From positions 186,001 to 250,000 of the forward strand of contig CM114275.1 of the NCBI GenBank assembly GCA_050084515.1: DNA of 64,000 nt. Reading direction: 5' to 3'. Positions within the stretch are counted from its first letter, which is position 1, and every line of letters starts with the position of its first letter. The position numbers and the translations under genes were made by a program. Source of the stretch: Blasia pusilla (Eukaryota > Marchantiophyta > Marchantiopsida > Blasiales). This document shows, in pieces, positions 32,455-44,269 of the stretch. Under the pieces are notes generated by a model that was not told the origin of the DNA, did no database searches, and worked only from the letters and a program-made list of their open reading frames with translations.

Positions 32455-32654
32455 TTATCATGCCAAGCAAGAAATTTTTTCTTCCAATTCCACGTGCATA
32501 CCTTCTGAGTGTATTTTTTGTTACTTCCTGACTTTACATCGCTGTCATGTTCACTACTTGCAGCTTGAATGGTGTCAGAATGCACTCTTGTAACACGTCT
32601 CTTTTTGTTTGGAGAAGACTCTTTCTCCCCAGCAATGAAAGCTGCATAGTACAA
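32455..32654 (-). pseudogene. Basic exon of second gene, element B
   Basis: The frame has a SPNKKRRVTRVH segment, a likely nuclear localisation signal, followed by a Ser/Asp-rich part and KKYTQKVCTWNWKKK. Position between the coiled-coil exon and the C-terminal exon supports it as part of the second gene. No domain name can be given. The right arm of the inverted repeat overlaps its downstream edge, so the exon probably ends near 32,500. Confidence 0.4.
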
Positions 32655-33586
32655 AAGGATAGTAAAATAAAGGAAAAGTAATTTTGTTATGTTGAATGTA
32701 CATCCATAGAAGGCTATTGATATATAGCTATAATATCAGAGAGGGAAATATACCAAGCTGGAGCTTGACATTTACTTGTTGTACATACTTACTTGTTGTA
32801 CATAATCTCCTAGTGTAAAAAAATTGAAGATCTCTTTGAATCTATAGTAAGTGTCAAGATATACCAAGCTGGAAATTGATATTTACTTGCTGTACATATT
32901 CTCTTGCTGGAAAAAAACGAAGATCTCTTTGAAACTATAGTAAGTGTAGGGATAACAAAAGTAGAGAGGGGAAGAAGAGGAAATCTGAGAGGCTTGTTGT
33001 TTTAGGTATGTTGTCAAAGCAAACAACGATACACAAAAATGGAACTTCACATTTAATTGTTGTACATAATCTTAAACCATAATGCATTGAAGATCTCTTT
33101 GAACCTATAGAAAGGATAGGGATAACAAAAGAACGGAGGGGAAGAAAACCAAACCTGAGAGAGTTGTTGCTTTAGAGTTTTCAGAAGGCGAGCAGGGTTT
33201 TGATTCGTTTGCCTTCTTGACTATCACATAACAAAAATATTTATAAGAAACTAAAAGAATTTGCACTTACAAAGGATATAATTTTTATAAACCAAATCAG
33301 GATTTTCTAAAATCAATACTTACGAGCTCGATTCCCTTCAGTTTGTTCATCCAAGTCCCTTGATACCTCCTTATGAGCACCCAAAACATCTACTCCAATC
33401 TTTGAAGGGCCATCCTTGGCACGAGCAAGATCTGCCATGTAATTTCAAAGGAAAAATTATCAATTTCTAATAACTGCACCAATGCTTGAAAAGAAACGAA
33501 CTTGAGAGAGGACTCTTACCTTCTTGCTGACTCATAATATGAATCTTAGAAGGACCACATGTATTCACTTTAGGTCTCTTCTTCTC

Positions 33587-33817
33587 TTAAAGCTTATTGA
33601 TCATATCAACAAGCATGGAAAAGGCCCCTTTTTGTTCTTTCTGGTTTTTTTCCAACTTCTCCTCAATCAGAGATTGGTTGATTGACATCTTCTTCTCCAA
33701 GAGGAGTTGGTTCCTCTCCAAATTTTGCTCAAGATCACCCTTGATGACACCCATATCTGCATTCCATTTCTTCTTTACCTTCAGAAGTTCAGTGGTTATG
33801 CTTGACTCTACACTCAA
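33587..33817 (-). pseudogene. Coiled-coil exon of second gene, element B
   Basis: A frame of 76 residues starts SVESSITTELLKVKKKW and continues with Leu/Glu/Lys/Gln-rich heptads (LEQNLERNQLLLEKKM). Element A has the equivalent at 22,908-23,140. It is predicted to be a coiled coil for dimerisation of the DNA-binding protein. Shorter exon-like pieces may lie near 33,340-33,430. Confidence 0.55.
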
Positions 33818-34351
33818 CTGAAAAATAAAATGATATCCATATAGTTAGTATGTTCCCTGCAAATATATAGCTCCAACTCCAGGCTATATCAGTCTTTGTA
33901 TGAAGATAAATCAAACACTATCATAAGTCATATTTAACTCAGTAGCATTATACTCACTCGGGAACCTCCAGTATAAAGGCTATCATTGGCTGCTGGTGTT
34001 TGCTCTTCAGGTTCTTTCGTGGTTAAGGGTATTGTCGCGCCTCCTTCCTATTGGTAAGATTACATACAAACCAATGAAAGTGAATATATCAAGTGGTGAA
34101 AAAATCTACAATGTATTTACAAACCTTACAATACATGGGTAATAATTACACATAATTATAGCTAACTTACAAGACTCTCTTGTTGTGGAATTGGTCTATT
34201 GTCAGTAACACCTATATTGCTTTGTGTGGTTGATCCACCTCTGCCCTATACATGGAGAAATCCAACAATAAAATAAGAATCACTAACATTGACAAACATT
34301 AACAATCTGAACACCAAAGTGCAGAAATCATAAATATAAAAGAAATGAAAG

Positions 34352-34840
34352 CTAAGGATAACTTACAGAAAACCCCTCTAAACCTCCCTGTCCGCTGTGA
34401 TTTAAAGTCATAACCTTTGATCTTGCGTTCATCATCTTTTGGGCCTTCAACATAGCCTCTTCAGAAAGCCAATAATCTACCAAACGGCCCCATGCATCTT
34501 CCCTAGCATCAGGGTGGCAAGGGACATCAACATGAGCCCCATTGGCCATCCAATATGCTTTCATCGTGGACCGTTCTATTTTTAATAATTGTGCATATTT
34601 CTTCTTCAAAAAGTCCAAACATAAATATGGTGCCCCAACATATGTGTACGCACTCTCAATGTGCTTGCAAACTGTTGCCACATTAATAGCCTCTTGCCTA
34701 CTCATCTCGACACATGATAAGTCGAGATAGCGTAGGGTCCATACCTTTAGGTCATTCAACCATGGCTCATAATCGGGCACCTTTGTCTTTGGAACCCTAG
34801 TAGGCAACAATTCACATCTAGGTAGTAGGTTTTGGTCCTT
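34352..34840 (-). pseudogene. Ptta/En-Spm-like DNA-binding domain (element B)
   Basis: The frame gives LLPRCELLPTRVPKTKVPD, EPWLNDLKVW, YLDLSCVEM, a CHPDAREDAWGRLVDYWLS block and SKVMTLNHSGQGGLEG. It is open throughout (about 160 residues) and matches 21,930-22,466 of element A. The WGRLVDYW and HSGQGG blocks fit the Ptta/En-Spm family, presumed to bind the subterminal ATGACT repeats. Its 5' edge is interrupted at 34,841 by a copia insertion, so the upstream exon is separated. Confidence 0.65.
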
Positions 34841-34841
34841 G

Positions 34842-35235
34842 TGTTGGATTCTCAACATCCACTCCTCTAAGCACCATTAATCTGATCGGCCCCTTGTATG
34901 AGGAGAAGCATAGATTGATGGTTCTGACTTAGACGTCGAAGGAGTCATAGTAATATGACGTAGATGGTTTATGGAGTAGCGCTACTAGGTTAGATAAGAC
35001 TTTTACTCTTATTGCAAGGATGATAACCATTCGAATTGTTCTAGCGGTTGCACAAACAAGACATTGGCGTGTATATCCATACGATGTGAAGTCTGCCTTT
35101 CTGAACGGGAGTCTCAAGGAGGAGGTGTATGTATCTCAAACACCAGGTTTTGAGACACCCAGATCAGAAGAGAAAGTGTGTTTACTTCATCGAGCATTAT
35201 ATGGGTTGAAGCAAGCCCCAAGGGTGTGGTATTAA
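34842..35235 (+). mobile_element. Ty1/copia fragment: LTR-like piece joined to reverse transcriptase
   Basis: The segment starts TGTTGGATTCTCAACA (34,842), matches 9,073-9,222 up to about 34,996, and then continues directly with a copia reverse-transcriptase frame (35,020-35,235) showing YDVKSAFLNGSLKEEVYV, a VCLLHRALYGLKQAPR block and WY. This is the palm region of Ty1/copia RT. The LTR-like piece next to RT, without gag, protease or integrase, indicates a large internal deletion. It is inserted at the upstream edge of the Ptta exon of element B. Confidence 0.75.
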
Positions 35236-35700
35236 TAGAAACCCTATTAATAGAAACGAAGAAAAATAGGTAAAAACCCTAGTTTTCCCGATAAGTCAAA
35301 TAGTCGGGAGCCGCAGCGGTAGCGCATTCTCGTATGTCGAGTTATCTCCCAGTTCATGTTCCATCGAAGCTCTTCTGTGAGCGCACGGACGGACTAGGCC
35401 ACTTTGTATCTCTAAGTTTTGTAAAGATTTCAGTGATTTCGTCACTTTCTGTTTTCTCACACCTTGCGTTGAGCCACATCACGGTTCCACAAATCTCTCT
35501 AGGTCCTACTTCTCCTCGCACTTGCCCTATCACCTCAAGAAATGAAAGGCGCAAGAAAATCAATTTAGACATGCACATGTTACAAAATGTAGGGAATAAA
35601 AGACCTGATCACTAACCACTTGTACCCAACATTCTTGGTCGACATTTAGACCATGCCTCAAAAGCAACTACATATGGACATACCCCCACTTTTATTTCTG

Positions 35701-36240
35701 GGTTTTGAGAGTCCAGACCTACTGGATAAGGACCTTCATGCTCTACTCTTGATTGAACAAGAACGGGCACGGAAGATAAGGGAAAACAAAAGAAGAGCAG
35801 AATTTGTTTTTTGTGCTATTCCCTTTGAGTAAGTAGTTCACTACCTTGCATGAGATGTGAATTGCAATAATATTGCATGGTTTTCCATTCCTTCTTGCAT
35901 ATAGTTTCCTTATTCGTAGAAAATGAGACTTGCATGATCTTACATTGATGATTGATGATGAAATCATTGTTTGGAAAGGCTGAGACCAGCAAAGGCATCT
36001 TAGAAAGCCTCATGTTGTAGAGCAATAGTGGCAGAGGTAGTGGAAAAGCGACGAAGTTTGAGATTGAATATTATTGCAATTCACATCTCATGCAAGGTAG
36101 TGAACTACTTACTATGAGGGAATAGCACCAAAAAAAATTTCTGCTCTTCTTTTGTTTTCCCTTATCTTCCGTGCTCGTTCTTGTTCAATCAGGAGTAGAG
36201 CATGAAGGTCCTTATCCAGTAGGTCTGGACTCTCAAATCC
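35701..36240. repeat. Inverted duplication of an exon (174-bp arms, 192-bp spacer)
   Basis: Arm 35,701-35,874 is the reverse complement of 36,067-36,240 with only a handful of differences. Translated on the plus strand (left arm) and minus strand (right arm) both give a DLLDKDLHALL and QERARKIRENKRRAE reading, so a coding exon of element B (sense on the minus strand) has been copied in reverse. Confidence 0.85.
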
Positions 36241-36649
36241 ATCACCAATATCAGAGTTCTCCAAGTTTGAAGAGTTTGTGGGCGTATTAGGATGTCTAAA
36301 GTTGTCAGATCTGAAAGGTGCCCTATAGAATCGGGTCTACACACACTTGACGTATTACTAATCTCTCTGACTGTAGATGTAGTGGAAATCCTATTTTGCA
36401 TCTCGTAATTATTTTCCTGGCCTTGGTCAAGTTCCTTGTCTGCCCTATCTTATCCTCTTGTTCATGTGCATTTGCACATTTCAATTCACCATCAGAAACA
36501 ATGCTTTCATCACCCTTGATATTATCCTCTCTAGGGACATTCTCTACATCACTCGTCAAGGGTCCCCATCTCTCATCAATAAGATCATCATACACCACGA
36601 AACGATACACACATATCTCACTCTTGTTCTTGTGACGTCTCCACTTCAA
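36100..36649 (-). pseudogene. N-terminal exons of second gene, element B
   Basis: Two frames are assigned by position between tnp2 and the Ptta exon. The upstream one (36,323-36,649) has a KWRRHKNKSEI start and an acidic middle (NVPREDNIKGDESI). The downstream one reads through the right arm of the inverted duplication with a charged helix-like DKDLHALLLIEQERARKIRENK. No named domain is recognised. The charge pattern (basic, acidic, long charged helix) is compatible with a DNA-binding regulatory protein, but this is inference. Confidence 0.35.
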
Positions 36650-36887
36650 GGCCCAAGCCTGATGATTCAGCCCATTAGGAAGTTCCCCACTTGCATCACG
36701 TAGGCCTTCAGAAGCAAGAATAGCCCCAAGGTCTGATCGAGTTCCCCCCTTACCACCTATTGTACTACCTTGGAGGACATATGAATGGCCCTACATTCTG
36801 AAAGGTTCTGTTGAAAAATGTCGTCAAGGAGTTGAATCAGGAGAGTTATCATGCATGATTGACAAATGCAAACATCTCACACAAAGG

Positions 36888-37813
36888 TTAAACTAGAACC
36901 ATGACTTTCGACTCACTTCTCAAAGCAAACCGCATATATGTCAAATATTTGAACAAAAAGAAAATTAAATCTCTACATCCTCTTCGGAGCTCTACATAAA
37001 GCACTTCTGTGGACACGTGGATGATAGGGACATTATTACAATCTCTATTTGCAGTCACCACCTCTTCAGCAGTGAGCTCTACAGCACCTAGAATGTTAGC
37101 TAGTGGCACTCTTCCTGATGGCATTTCAATCTGGTCAATTGCAACAGAATGTCCTTCATCTAGGTTTCCACCATCATAGATATCCGAAATTACTCGACGG
37201 GATCTAGCTTCTTTTCTCAAAACAACCTTCCATCCACTTCCTTCGTTTGTATCTCCAAAAAAGACTTGTTCACTTGAGATGGGAACACAAAGGGTTGATG
37301 GTTGATAGGTTCACAAGATCTAAGGTTTACAAGTAGGAAGCCTTTACGGTCTCGCTTCATGGATGGCATCCGTGATTTCCAATCTTCCCTCACCCACCTC
37401 CCTCTCATTAATATTACAGGTTGATCAACAATCCCGTAATCAAGCGCAATTACATCGACCAGAACTCCCACATATGAATAAGCAAAATTCTGATCATCAT
37501 CACCCTCATCCAAAAATATTGCTCCAAGTCCACTATCGTAAGTGGAGTATGCATTATATCCACCCTCTCCCTCTACCCTATAGTTATTTCCATAAGCCTT
37601 CATAGACTTGTATGAGAGAACTTTTGCTTGTGGAGGAATTGACAAAGCCAATAGCTCTTCATCCACCTTCCCATCTTTTTCCCTAGCATCTCGAAGGATA
37701 GCTAGTTGAATCCACTCTTCAAAAGAAACTGATGCATTCTCAGCCTCAAATTTCCTGGTAGAAAGAAAGAACATCACCAAAGAATAAGGTGACGTGGAAG
37801 CTGAAACAAACAT
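36888..37813 (-). pseudogene. DUF4216 domain and C-terminus of tnp2 (element B)
   Basis: The frame 37,217-37,813 reads EEWIQLAILRDAREKDG, YSTYDSGLGAIF, FAYSYVGVLVDV, VILMRGRWVREDW and PFVFPSQVNKSF, the order of DUF4216 blocks also seen in element A. A frameshift at about 37,218 leads into a second frame that starts with KEARSRRVISDI and runs to about 36,888. DUF4216 is an accessory part of the transposase gene. The preceding exon junction near 37,810 is likely a splice acceptor. Confidence 0.7.
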
Positions 37814-37938
37814 GTAAGGTTCAGAAGATCAGGTTTAGGGTTTCCATACATTGAATTCATTGAATATAGTTGAAATTTACCTGCACCACATGACCATACA
37901 CTCCATATTGTGTAGGACATAGTGGTGTGCCAAGATAG

Positions 37939-40585
37939 TCATTTCTCGGGATAATATGATTTCACGTCCTGCACCTTCCAACTCCTCCCCACGACCCCTT
38001 CTTCTTCGCCGTTATCCCATATTCGTGTCATCACATCCTCAAATCTTTTCATATACTCAATCACAAATCCCAATGCCTCATCTTTGATATACCCCTCCGC
38101 CATACATCCCTCTGGGCGAGCTTTAGATCTAACATATTTTTTCAGAGTACCCATGTATCTTTCCATTGGATACATCCATCGGCAAGCTTAAGGCCCACAT
38201 ATATCCAATTCTTGGACAACGTGGATAAGAAGATGTGTCATCACATCAAAAAATGATGGTGGAAAATGCATCTCCAATAGGCAAAGGGTAATTGATGTAT
38301 CGTTATGTAGTTGTTCATAGCATGTAGGATCATAAACTTTACAACACAATAACCTAAATATCTTACTCAAACGCATGATTGATGAGCAAATTGGATCCTT
38401 CATTAGCCCACGAAGGGCGAAGGGAAGGATTTGGTGAATCAACACATGATAATCATGTGACTTCATGGATCCCAATTTCTTTTTGACCACGTGCTTCTTC
38501 AACTCCGCACTATATCCTGTAGGCGCTTTCATGGACTCAATCCTAGCTAGGAAAATGGATATTTCATGAGGTGATAAAACATTATCACATTGAGGTTTCA
38601 CTAGCCCTATTGCTTTACTTGGATGGGGTTGTAACCATAAGTGAGGTCGAATTCCACGAGCCTCCATATCTCTTCTAACCTTCATTGTATCCTTCATCCC
38701 AAATAGATTTTTAACTAGATTCTCATATATATTCTTCTCCACATGCATAAGATCTAGGGTGTGTCGTATCAGCAGATGCTACGTTGAGGTGAAGGGAAAA
38801 TATATGCATATTCATGGTTGACAAGAGATAAGTAACTATATCACCTATCACAACAAAAATTTGAAAACAATTAGATATTTGTTGGATACTTTCCAGTATG
38901 GCAAATCAAAGAGTATACTTCGCCGCTTTACCCCTGTCCTCTTGTATGGATCAGTAGGAGCATCCTCTCGACCACCTCCATCGTCATATATTTTTTTCTC
39001 TTCAGCCCATTCCATAATTTCATCTGATGTAATCCTTGGCCGTGGTGGTCTAGACTCACTCTCACCATTGAATCGAGGGCCGTAAGGTCGCCCTCTCCAA
39101 ACATCGTCTAGTGGAAGATGTCTTCTATGACCACCAAATATAGGCTTTCCACATTGTTTGGAGAAATCTGAATCCACATACGGTCCACATACGGTACATG
39201 CAAGTTTTCCACCATGGCTTTGCCCTGAGATTGTGCCATAGGCTAGATAATCATTTATAGTCCATAAGATCATGGCTCTAAATTTGAACCCATGTGGTCT
39301 TTTCACATCGTGGAATTCAATTCCATTCCACAACTCCCTAAACTCCTCTATCAAGGAGGCCAAGAAGGTGTTGATATTCTCTCCATTCACACTCTCCTTA
39401 CCAAGTATGATAAGAGCCAACATGACAAAAAACTGTTTTGTTTGAAGCCAAGGTGGCAAATTGTAGTTAACCAATAGGATTGGCCATGTTGACCATGAGC
39501 TTGCCTTATCAGAGTATGGATTAACTCGGTCAAGTGCTAAACCAAACCTACAATTTATACCCTCTATAGCAAAATCAGGGTACAAACGATCAATATGATT
39601 CCAAGCCTTGCTATCCCATGCATGTCTTACCATGCCATCCTTACTTTTGTTCTCAGAAGACCAACTCAATAACTCAGAAAAGGCCCTACACCTATACATA
39701 CGTTGGATCCGCGTGATTACAGGGAAGTGTCTCAATATCTTATTTGGTACTTAAGACTTCCCGACTTGCTTGAACCTAGCATTTTTCTACACCTTCCAAG
39801 TCCCCTCGAAATAGAACACAACCATTAGGGAAGGCATGGATAGAGTTGTAGCGCATACTAAGTTTACTAATGAGTTTATTTGTTGCATAGTATGATGGTG
39901 GGACAAGATTTTCAGATGGGAGTACCATCTTACGTAGGAGTTTCAATATCTCATCAATTACAATATTAGGGACCCCATGGGTTGTACCAATATTGAAAAG
40001 GAGCATAACAAATGCAAGTATAGAAGTCTTGGCTCCAGGGAAGAGTGGCTTGCATGTTGCGGTAAGCTCATGAAAATCTGATGGAATATTTGGATCATTG
40101 GTTTCATTGAGGTTCCCATTCTCTGTCCCACTTTCATCAACATCCATATCCTCATCATGGAAATGATCATATTCTCTAAAGATATTATTCAACATCTGGG
40201 GAACATCAATATCAACATCCAAATCATGATTCTCTAGATGCGAGATTTCAGGTCTAACATAGGATTGCATAATGTGCTCACGTTGCTCCTTGTCATTGAC
40301 CTCTTGTTGTGTGAGCCACTCCTCATCTGAAGAGTCCCACTCCTCCCTACTTTTTGGAACTCGACAAAGATGAGATCGACCATTTTTCCTTACATGGTCT
40401 TCTACCTTTGCTAGTCCCAAGGTAGTTCCGCCCTTGCACTCTATACAAGGGCATCTTGCCCTCTTCCTCCCCAATTTACGAGACCTATCGCACTCCCTTT
40501 GCCACAACTTATAGTCGTGTGCTTGGATTCTATGAGGATGTGTCAAATCCAACCGGACGTGAGCAGTCCTTTGTGGTATCATCAC
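37939..40585 (-). pseudogene. Tnp2 transposase with DUF4218 domain (element B)
   Basis: From high to low coordinates: an N-terminal block 39,776-40,585 with a zinc-binding C-x-C-x2-C...H pattern (Cys 45, 47, 50 and His 64), a DSSDEEW motif and VLFRGDLEG; then 38,890-39,735 with GLALDRVNP (first catalytic Asp, residue 69), VNYNLPPWL and CGKPIFGGHRRH; an intron; then 38,188-38,778 with LDLMHVEKN, KSHDYHVLIHQILP and MHFPPSFFDV; and 37,939-38,175 with CRWMYPMERYMG. A frameshift and TAA lie between the first two blocks near 39,745, and another TAA at about 38,185 splits DUF4218. The order is that of plant CACTA transposases; the protein would cut at the CACTA termini in the nucleus. Confidence 0.8.
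38779..38889 (-). other. GT-AG intron in tnp2 of element B
   Basis: The exon ends LPYWK at 38,890 and a GTATCC donor follows at 38,889. The acceptor CAACGTAG ends at 38,779, and the next exon resumes at 38,778 with a reading that reaches LDLMHVEKN in frame. Joining across these 111 bp restores the canonical Tnp2 transition, which fixes the intron. Confidence 0.8.
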
Positions 40586-41700
40586 CCCTATGTCAAGTTA
40601 ATAAGAACAGAGGTAAATGAATAAAGGAAATTATGTCATCCCATTGTTCCTAACATTATAAACATGGAAGTGAAAATGTTTCAATATGCTGGATATCTAT
40701 TGGAGCAGAATATGTTGATTTCAATATAAATGAAGGGAGAATCCGTAATTATCTACATACATTGAGGGGCATATCAAGTATACTCCTCCGGGAAATATAA
40801 ACCTCTCATTGATATCCTTCTCTGATAGTGATAATTCGATCCTCTACAATCCGCAAATGAACTTTGACACACACCTTCACAACATGACACATGCAGATGT
40901 CTTAAGTATATGCATAAAGATTGTATCACATGAATGATGAGATATAAATACATCAATACAGTTTGAATACTATAAGGTGGTATAAGATTTATTTTTCCCT
41001 AAGTCTATGTGCACTTCAAGTGATGATTTATCTATGATTTCAAAATTTCAGACCATTTCCATGTCAAATGCCTTATCTTTAGGTTGTCTGTTTGAAGGGT
41101 ATGGTTATTTCTTCTATATTTCTTCATTTCAACATTGTAGCTTTAAGTTTTTTTTGGGCAAATTATGCATTAAAAGAAAACCACATAGTTAGAGGATTAG
41201 CCCTCATCGCTACATAACAAAACCCGGTTCAATTTTTAGCCACATCACAACTCCACAAACACTTTGCTACCCCGATTTTTTTGTCATCCAGAATATTGCA
41301 TTTTGTGGTAAATTTTTTGTGATATTTCATTCTATGTTGATGTTATGGTAAGATATAGAAAATCAAACCACTTGGCCTATCCATTCATGCAAAAATTGAA
41401 ATTGTCCGCATTTACATCAACTGGACAATGGCTTTCTATCCGATGTTGCTGGTCATTATAAACCAGTTTAAATCAAAAGTCAGTGTTCCAAAATAGGCTT
41501 TGAGCTCCACTTTCTCTACTAGCTCCCTCTTACTTCATCTCAAAATCTGGTATATATATCCAAAATTCCAATCTATAGTCATTGGTGAAAATGGTTTCTC
41601 TATCACTTGTAATGCATGAGTTCCTTAAAACCATCCTTTTTTGCCTTTTTAACAAAATGAAGTCAATCTCACTCAAAAAGTTATAGAGTTTGAAAGTTCC
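40586..41700 (-). other. Intergenic region of element B upstream of tnp2
   Basis: It is AT-rich with no recognisable coding. It would contain the tnp2 promoter or introns linking it to the upstream accessory frame. Confidence 0.4.
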
Positions 41701-41704
41701 AAAC

Positions 41705-42110
41705 CTACCAAGCTGCTCTCCTGGAACGCCACCAAATAGGGCCACAACAAAAATGAGCACAACATGGGCAAAGATGAGCACTCAGGTTTTCCCTACGATA
41801 ACCAGTTGCGCTGCATATTCTCGCACCATGAAGTCTCTCCATTCTCACATAAGAGTACTCAAATCTGACTATATATGGTTTCCCAGAATATGCAATAGCT
41901 GCATGGATGAGAGCCAACGCCTTCCTAAAAATGGGTGAAGAGTCCTCACCGACGACCATGCCATCAGAATCATGACAGATATGAAGGGTCATGATCTCTG
42001 CAACACCCATCATCAACCAAAGAAGGATGCAGTATCGATCCTCTTGCCTAGACACGAAATCAGAGACCGTCACATATAGATGGCGTGCTTTTGAATGAAA
42101 GCGCCAATTC
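41705..42110 (-). CDS. Conserved unknown CACTA accessory protein, element B copy (partial)
   Basis: The frame has a HLYVTVSDFVSRQEDR start, a LLWLMMGV block, LHICHDSDG, VGEDSSPIFRKALALI and a C-terminal Cys cluster, AHLCPCCAHFCCGPIWW. It aligns block for block with 58,922-59,551 of element C: DRHMYV, LLAWLMLGV, LHMCHDVGG, PGEDHPIVRKARAII and KFCICCLNICCDAVVW. The shared C-x-C-C-x3-C-C-x3-W end suggests metal binding or membrane association. In both elements it lies upstream of tnp2 in the same orientation. I do not know the family. The N-terminal 90 residues of the element C copy are not found here. Confidence 0.6.
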
Positions 42111-43000
42111 TCAATTCGTTCATGCCAGGTCCATCACCAATAGTGACGTGAATGTAAAGAACAAATCATCACTTGAACTTCACTAGGTAGACTTTGGATG
42201 CGTTGAATCAAGGAAGATTGTCTTTGATGTAGTCGTAGGCTGCCATGAAGTTCAACTTGTACATCAAGCGGTGGTTGGTCAACTGGATTCATCCTTCAGG
42301 GTAAAGTAGTGGTCCTCTGAAAAATACCTTGGCTTTTCTTTTCGTTAACTTAGTCGAGTCACAGGTCCACTTCAAGCCGCTACCTCTTCCCTCCTTCCAA
42401 TATACGCCAAAAATGAACACTATTCCACCAACTTACAAATCCTTCCTGTGCAAGCCATGCAAAGAGATTCCCACTAGTGCAAATTAATCAATCACTCAAT
42501 CCTGCAATGCACTACAAGTAAGATAGAATTTCAGATCATACCTACGTGGCCAAGCCTCAATGCAGGTAGGAAAGGTTCAACAATTCCCTTCCTCAATTGC
42601 CCGAGGCTTGAACTTGAACTTCGGCCGGGTTCCCAAGCAAGGGGTTCCCCGCAAATAGTTCTTCAATTCTTCCTTCTCAAGATATACCGTCAAAAGAGAG
42701 AGTCAAACATTTTCATCACTTCCTCCGTGCTATTCTGTTGTAATCGTTTGCCCATTGCTTGGGTTATGGAGTGAAACAAGAAAATATAAGCATGAGCTTT
42801 GGGCAAAGAGGCCTTGCTATTGATTGCATGTGGTATCCAATTTTGGTGCTACCAGCTTAGCAATATCAGCATATGCTATATGTGTGTGTGTTGTGGATGT
42901 TGGCTGGACACCACACGCAGAGCTCATGGGCTAGAGTCTGTATTCATTAGGTAGTAGCCTTCAGGGGGGTAGATGCAGTGAGGGAGTGGGTGAGTGAGAG
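42111..43000 (-). other. Element B 5' region, no gene recognised
   Basis: No conserved frame could be matched to element C in this stretch. It probably holds introns between the leader exon and the accessory frame. Confidence 0.35.
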
Positions 43001-43009
43001 TACATTACT

Positions 43010-43300
43010 TACCATTGCAGTAGCTTTGGGCAATGAAACTAGGCTATAAAATGTGTTGAGAAATTCAAGTGTTGTGAATTCTAGCAGGAGTTCGGAGGAT
43101 GGCACTATTCTTTTAGAGTGTCTACCTTCTTCACTTACTTCTTGAAATGTTGGCCACTCTAAGTTCAGATCTCACACCATCTCAAGGTTCAAAATCAGAG
43201 ATTAGTTGTGTTCCCATCCTACTTTTGGAGCTTTTGGTGATGCAAGCATTTTGCCAAAGCTGTCGGTCAAGAGGCATGAAAGCTACAACAAGGAAATTGA
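43010..43300 (-). pseudogene. CACTA leader exon, element B copy
   Basis: The minus strand reads KSRMGTQL in one part and, at DNA level, TTCTCAACACATTTTATAG...TCATTGCCCAAAGCTACTGCA, both matching the leader exon copies of element C at 56,165-56,600 and 58,255-58,690. Only parts are preserved. It is the most upstream conserved unit in B and C and is followed downstream by the accessory frame in both. Confidence 0.5.
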
Positions 43301-43399
43301 ACACCCTCTCTCTCGTGGATCTCACTTGCTTTGCTCCAAACAACTCAGACTCCTGAAATAAATATAAAGAAGAGATACAACAGGTAATGCAAGTACAAT

Positions 43400-44260
43400 G
43401 CAAGGAATCTCTATGAAAGTAGCTCTAAAGCTCAAGTTGGAAGATTTGCTCTCCCGAATGAGTGATTCATTTGAAAGGTTTCAATCGAATCCTCAATTGA
43501 ACCTAGCACCATGCTATTCGCTATCCCTGCACTCTCGAGAGGATGTGGAACTGGTGAGTTATTTTAGTGTCTATTGTATGGAGCAATAATACTAGCGAGA
43601 ATGGAGAGGGCGGAGATGAAGAATTTAAGGGATCGAGCTAGGAGTTATAAGGAACTCAATGATGCAAATGACTACATTGTGTGAGTAGTCTGTCTCCGTG
43701 ATTAAGAGATCAGACAGGCAACGTGGCCGATTGGACTCTTGGAAGCTACGCAATTAGGCAAGCATCAATGAAATGGTTCTTTAAGTTGGTGCCAGAGATT
43801 AGGGAGTGACTAAATTGAGTTGATTGGATTCTTGGGTGGGAGAGTCGAATGAAAATTTGTGGCAAAAATATACAATCAATAGGTAAGGAGTGATGAGAAC
43901 ACAAGCGGAAGCTAAGAGAGCTTACTTGATTGTGAGTGGTAGCGATGTCAAAAAGTATCGGGGAGAGTTGCACACAGGGAGAGCTACACACAGGTGATCG
44001 ATGGCACTCATAACAGGAAGCAACAACCAACTTCGAGTACAAGTAGTATTGAATCCTGCATGGCTCGAAATCATAAAGCTTTGTCAAAATTTTCTTGAAG
44101 TGCGCATAGCCATCGAAAGTGGAGCTCAAAAGAACACGTAAAGCAACAGACCTGGGAGAATAGACCTTAAACCAGAGAAGAGGGCTTGCAAGAAATTTTG
44201 AATTACGGGAAGAACTAGCAAAAAGACAATGAGCAATCAATCGCAATAAATGATTCGTGA
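43400..44260 (-). other. Element B 5' region, no gene recognised
   Basis: A minus-strand frame of 225 residues (43,746-44,423) is open, but it is low in motif content and its N-terminus lies in the trinucleotide-rich tract. It is not supported as a protein. Confidence 0.35.
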
Positions 44261-44269
44261 TGGAGCCCA

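Noticed and set aside
34929-35117. Minus-strand frame over the copia reverse-transcriptase fragment
   Set aside because: It is antisense to the clearly recognisable RT frame at 35,020-35,235.
35354-35615. Frames on both strands near 35.4-35.6 kb
   Set aside because: They have no motif, lie just downstream of the copia fragment and are not conserved in element A.
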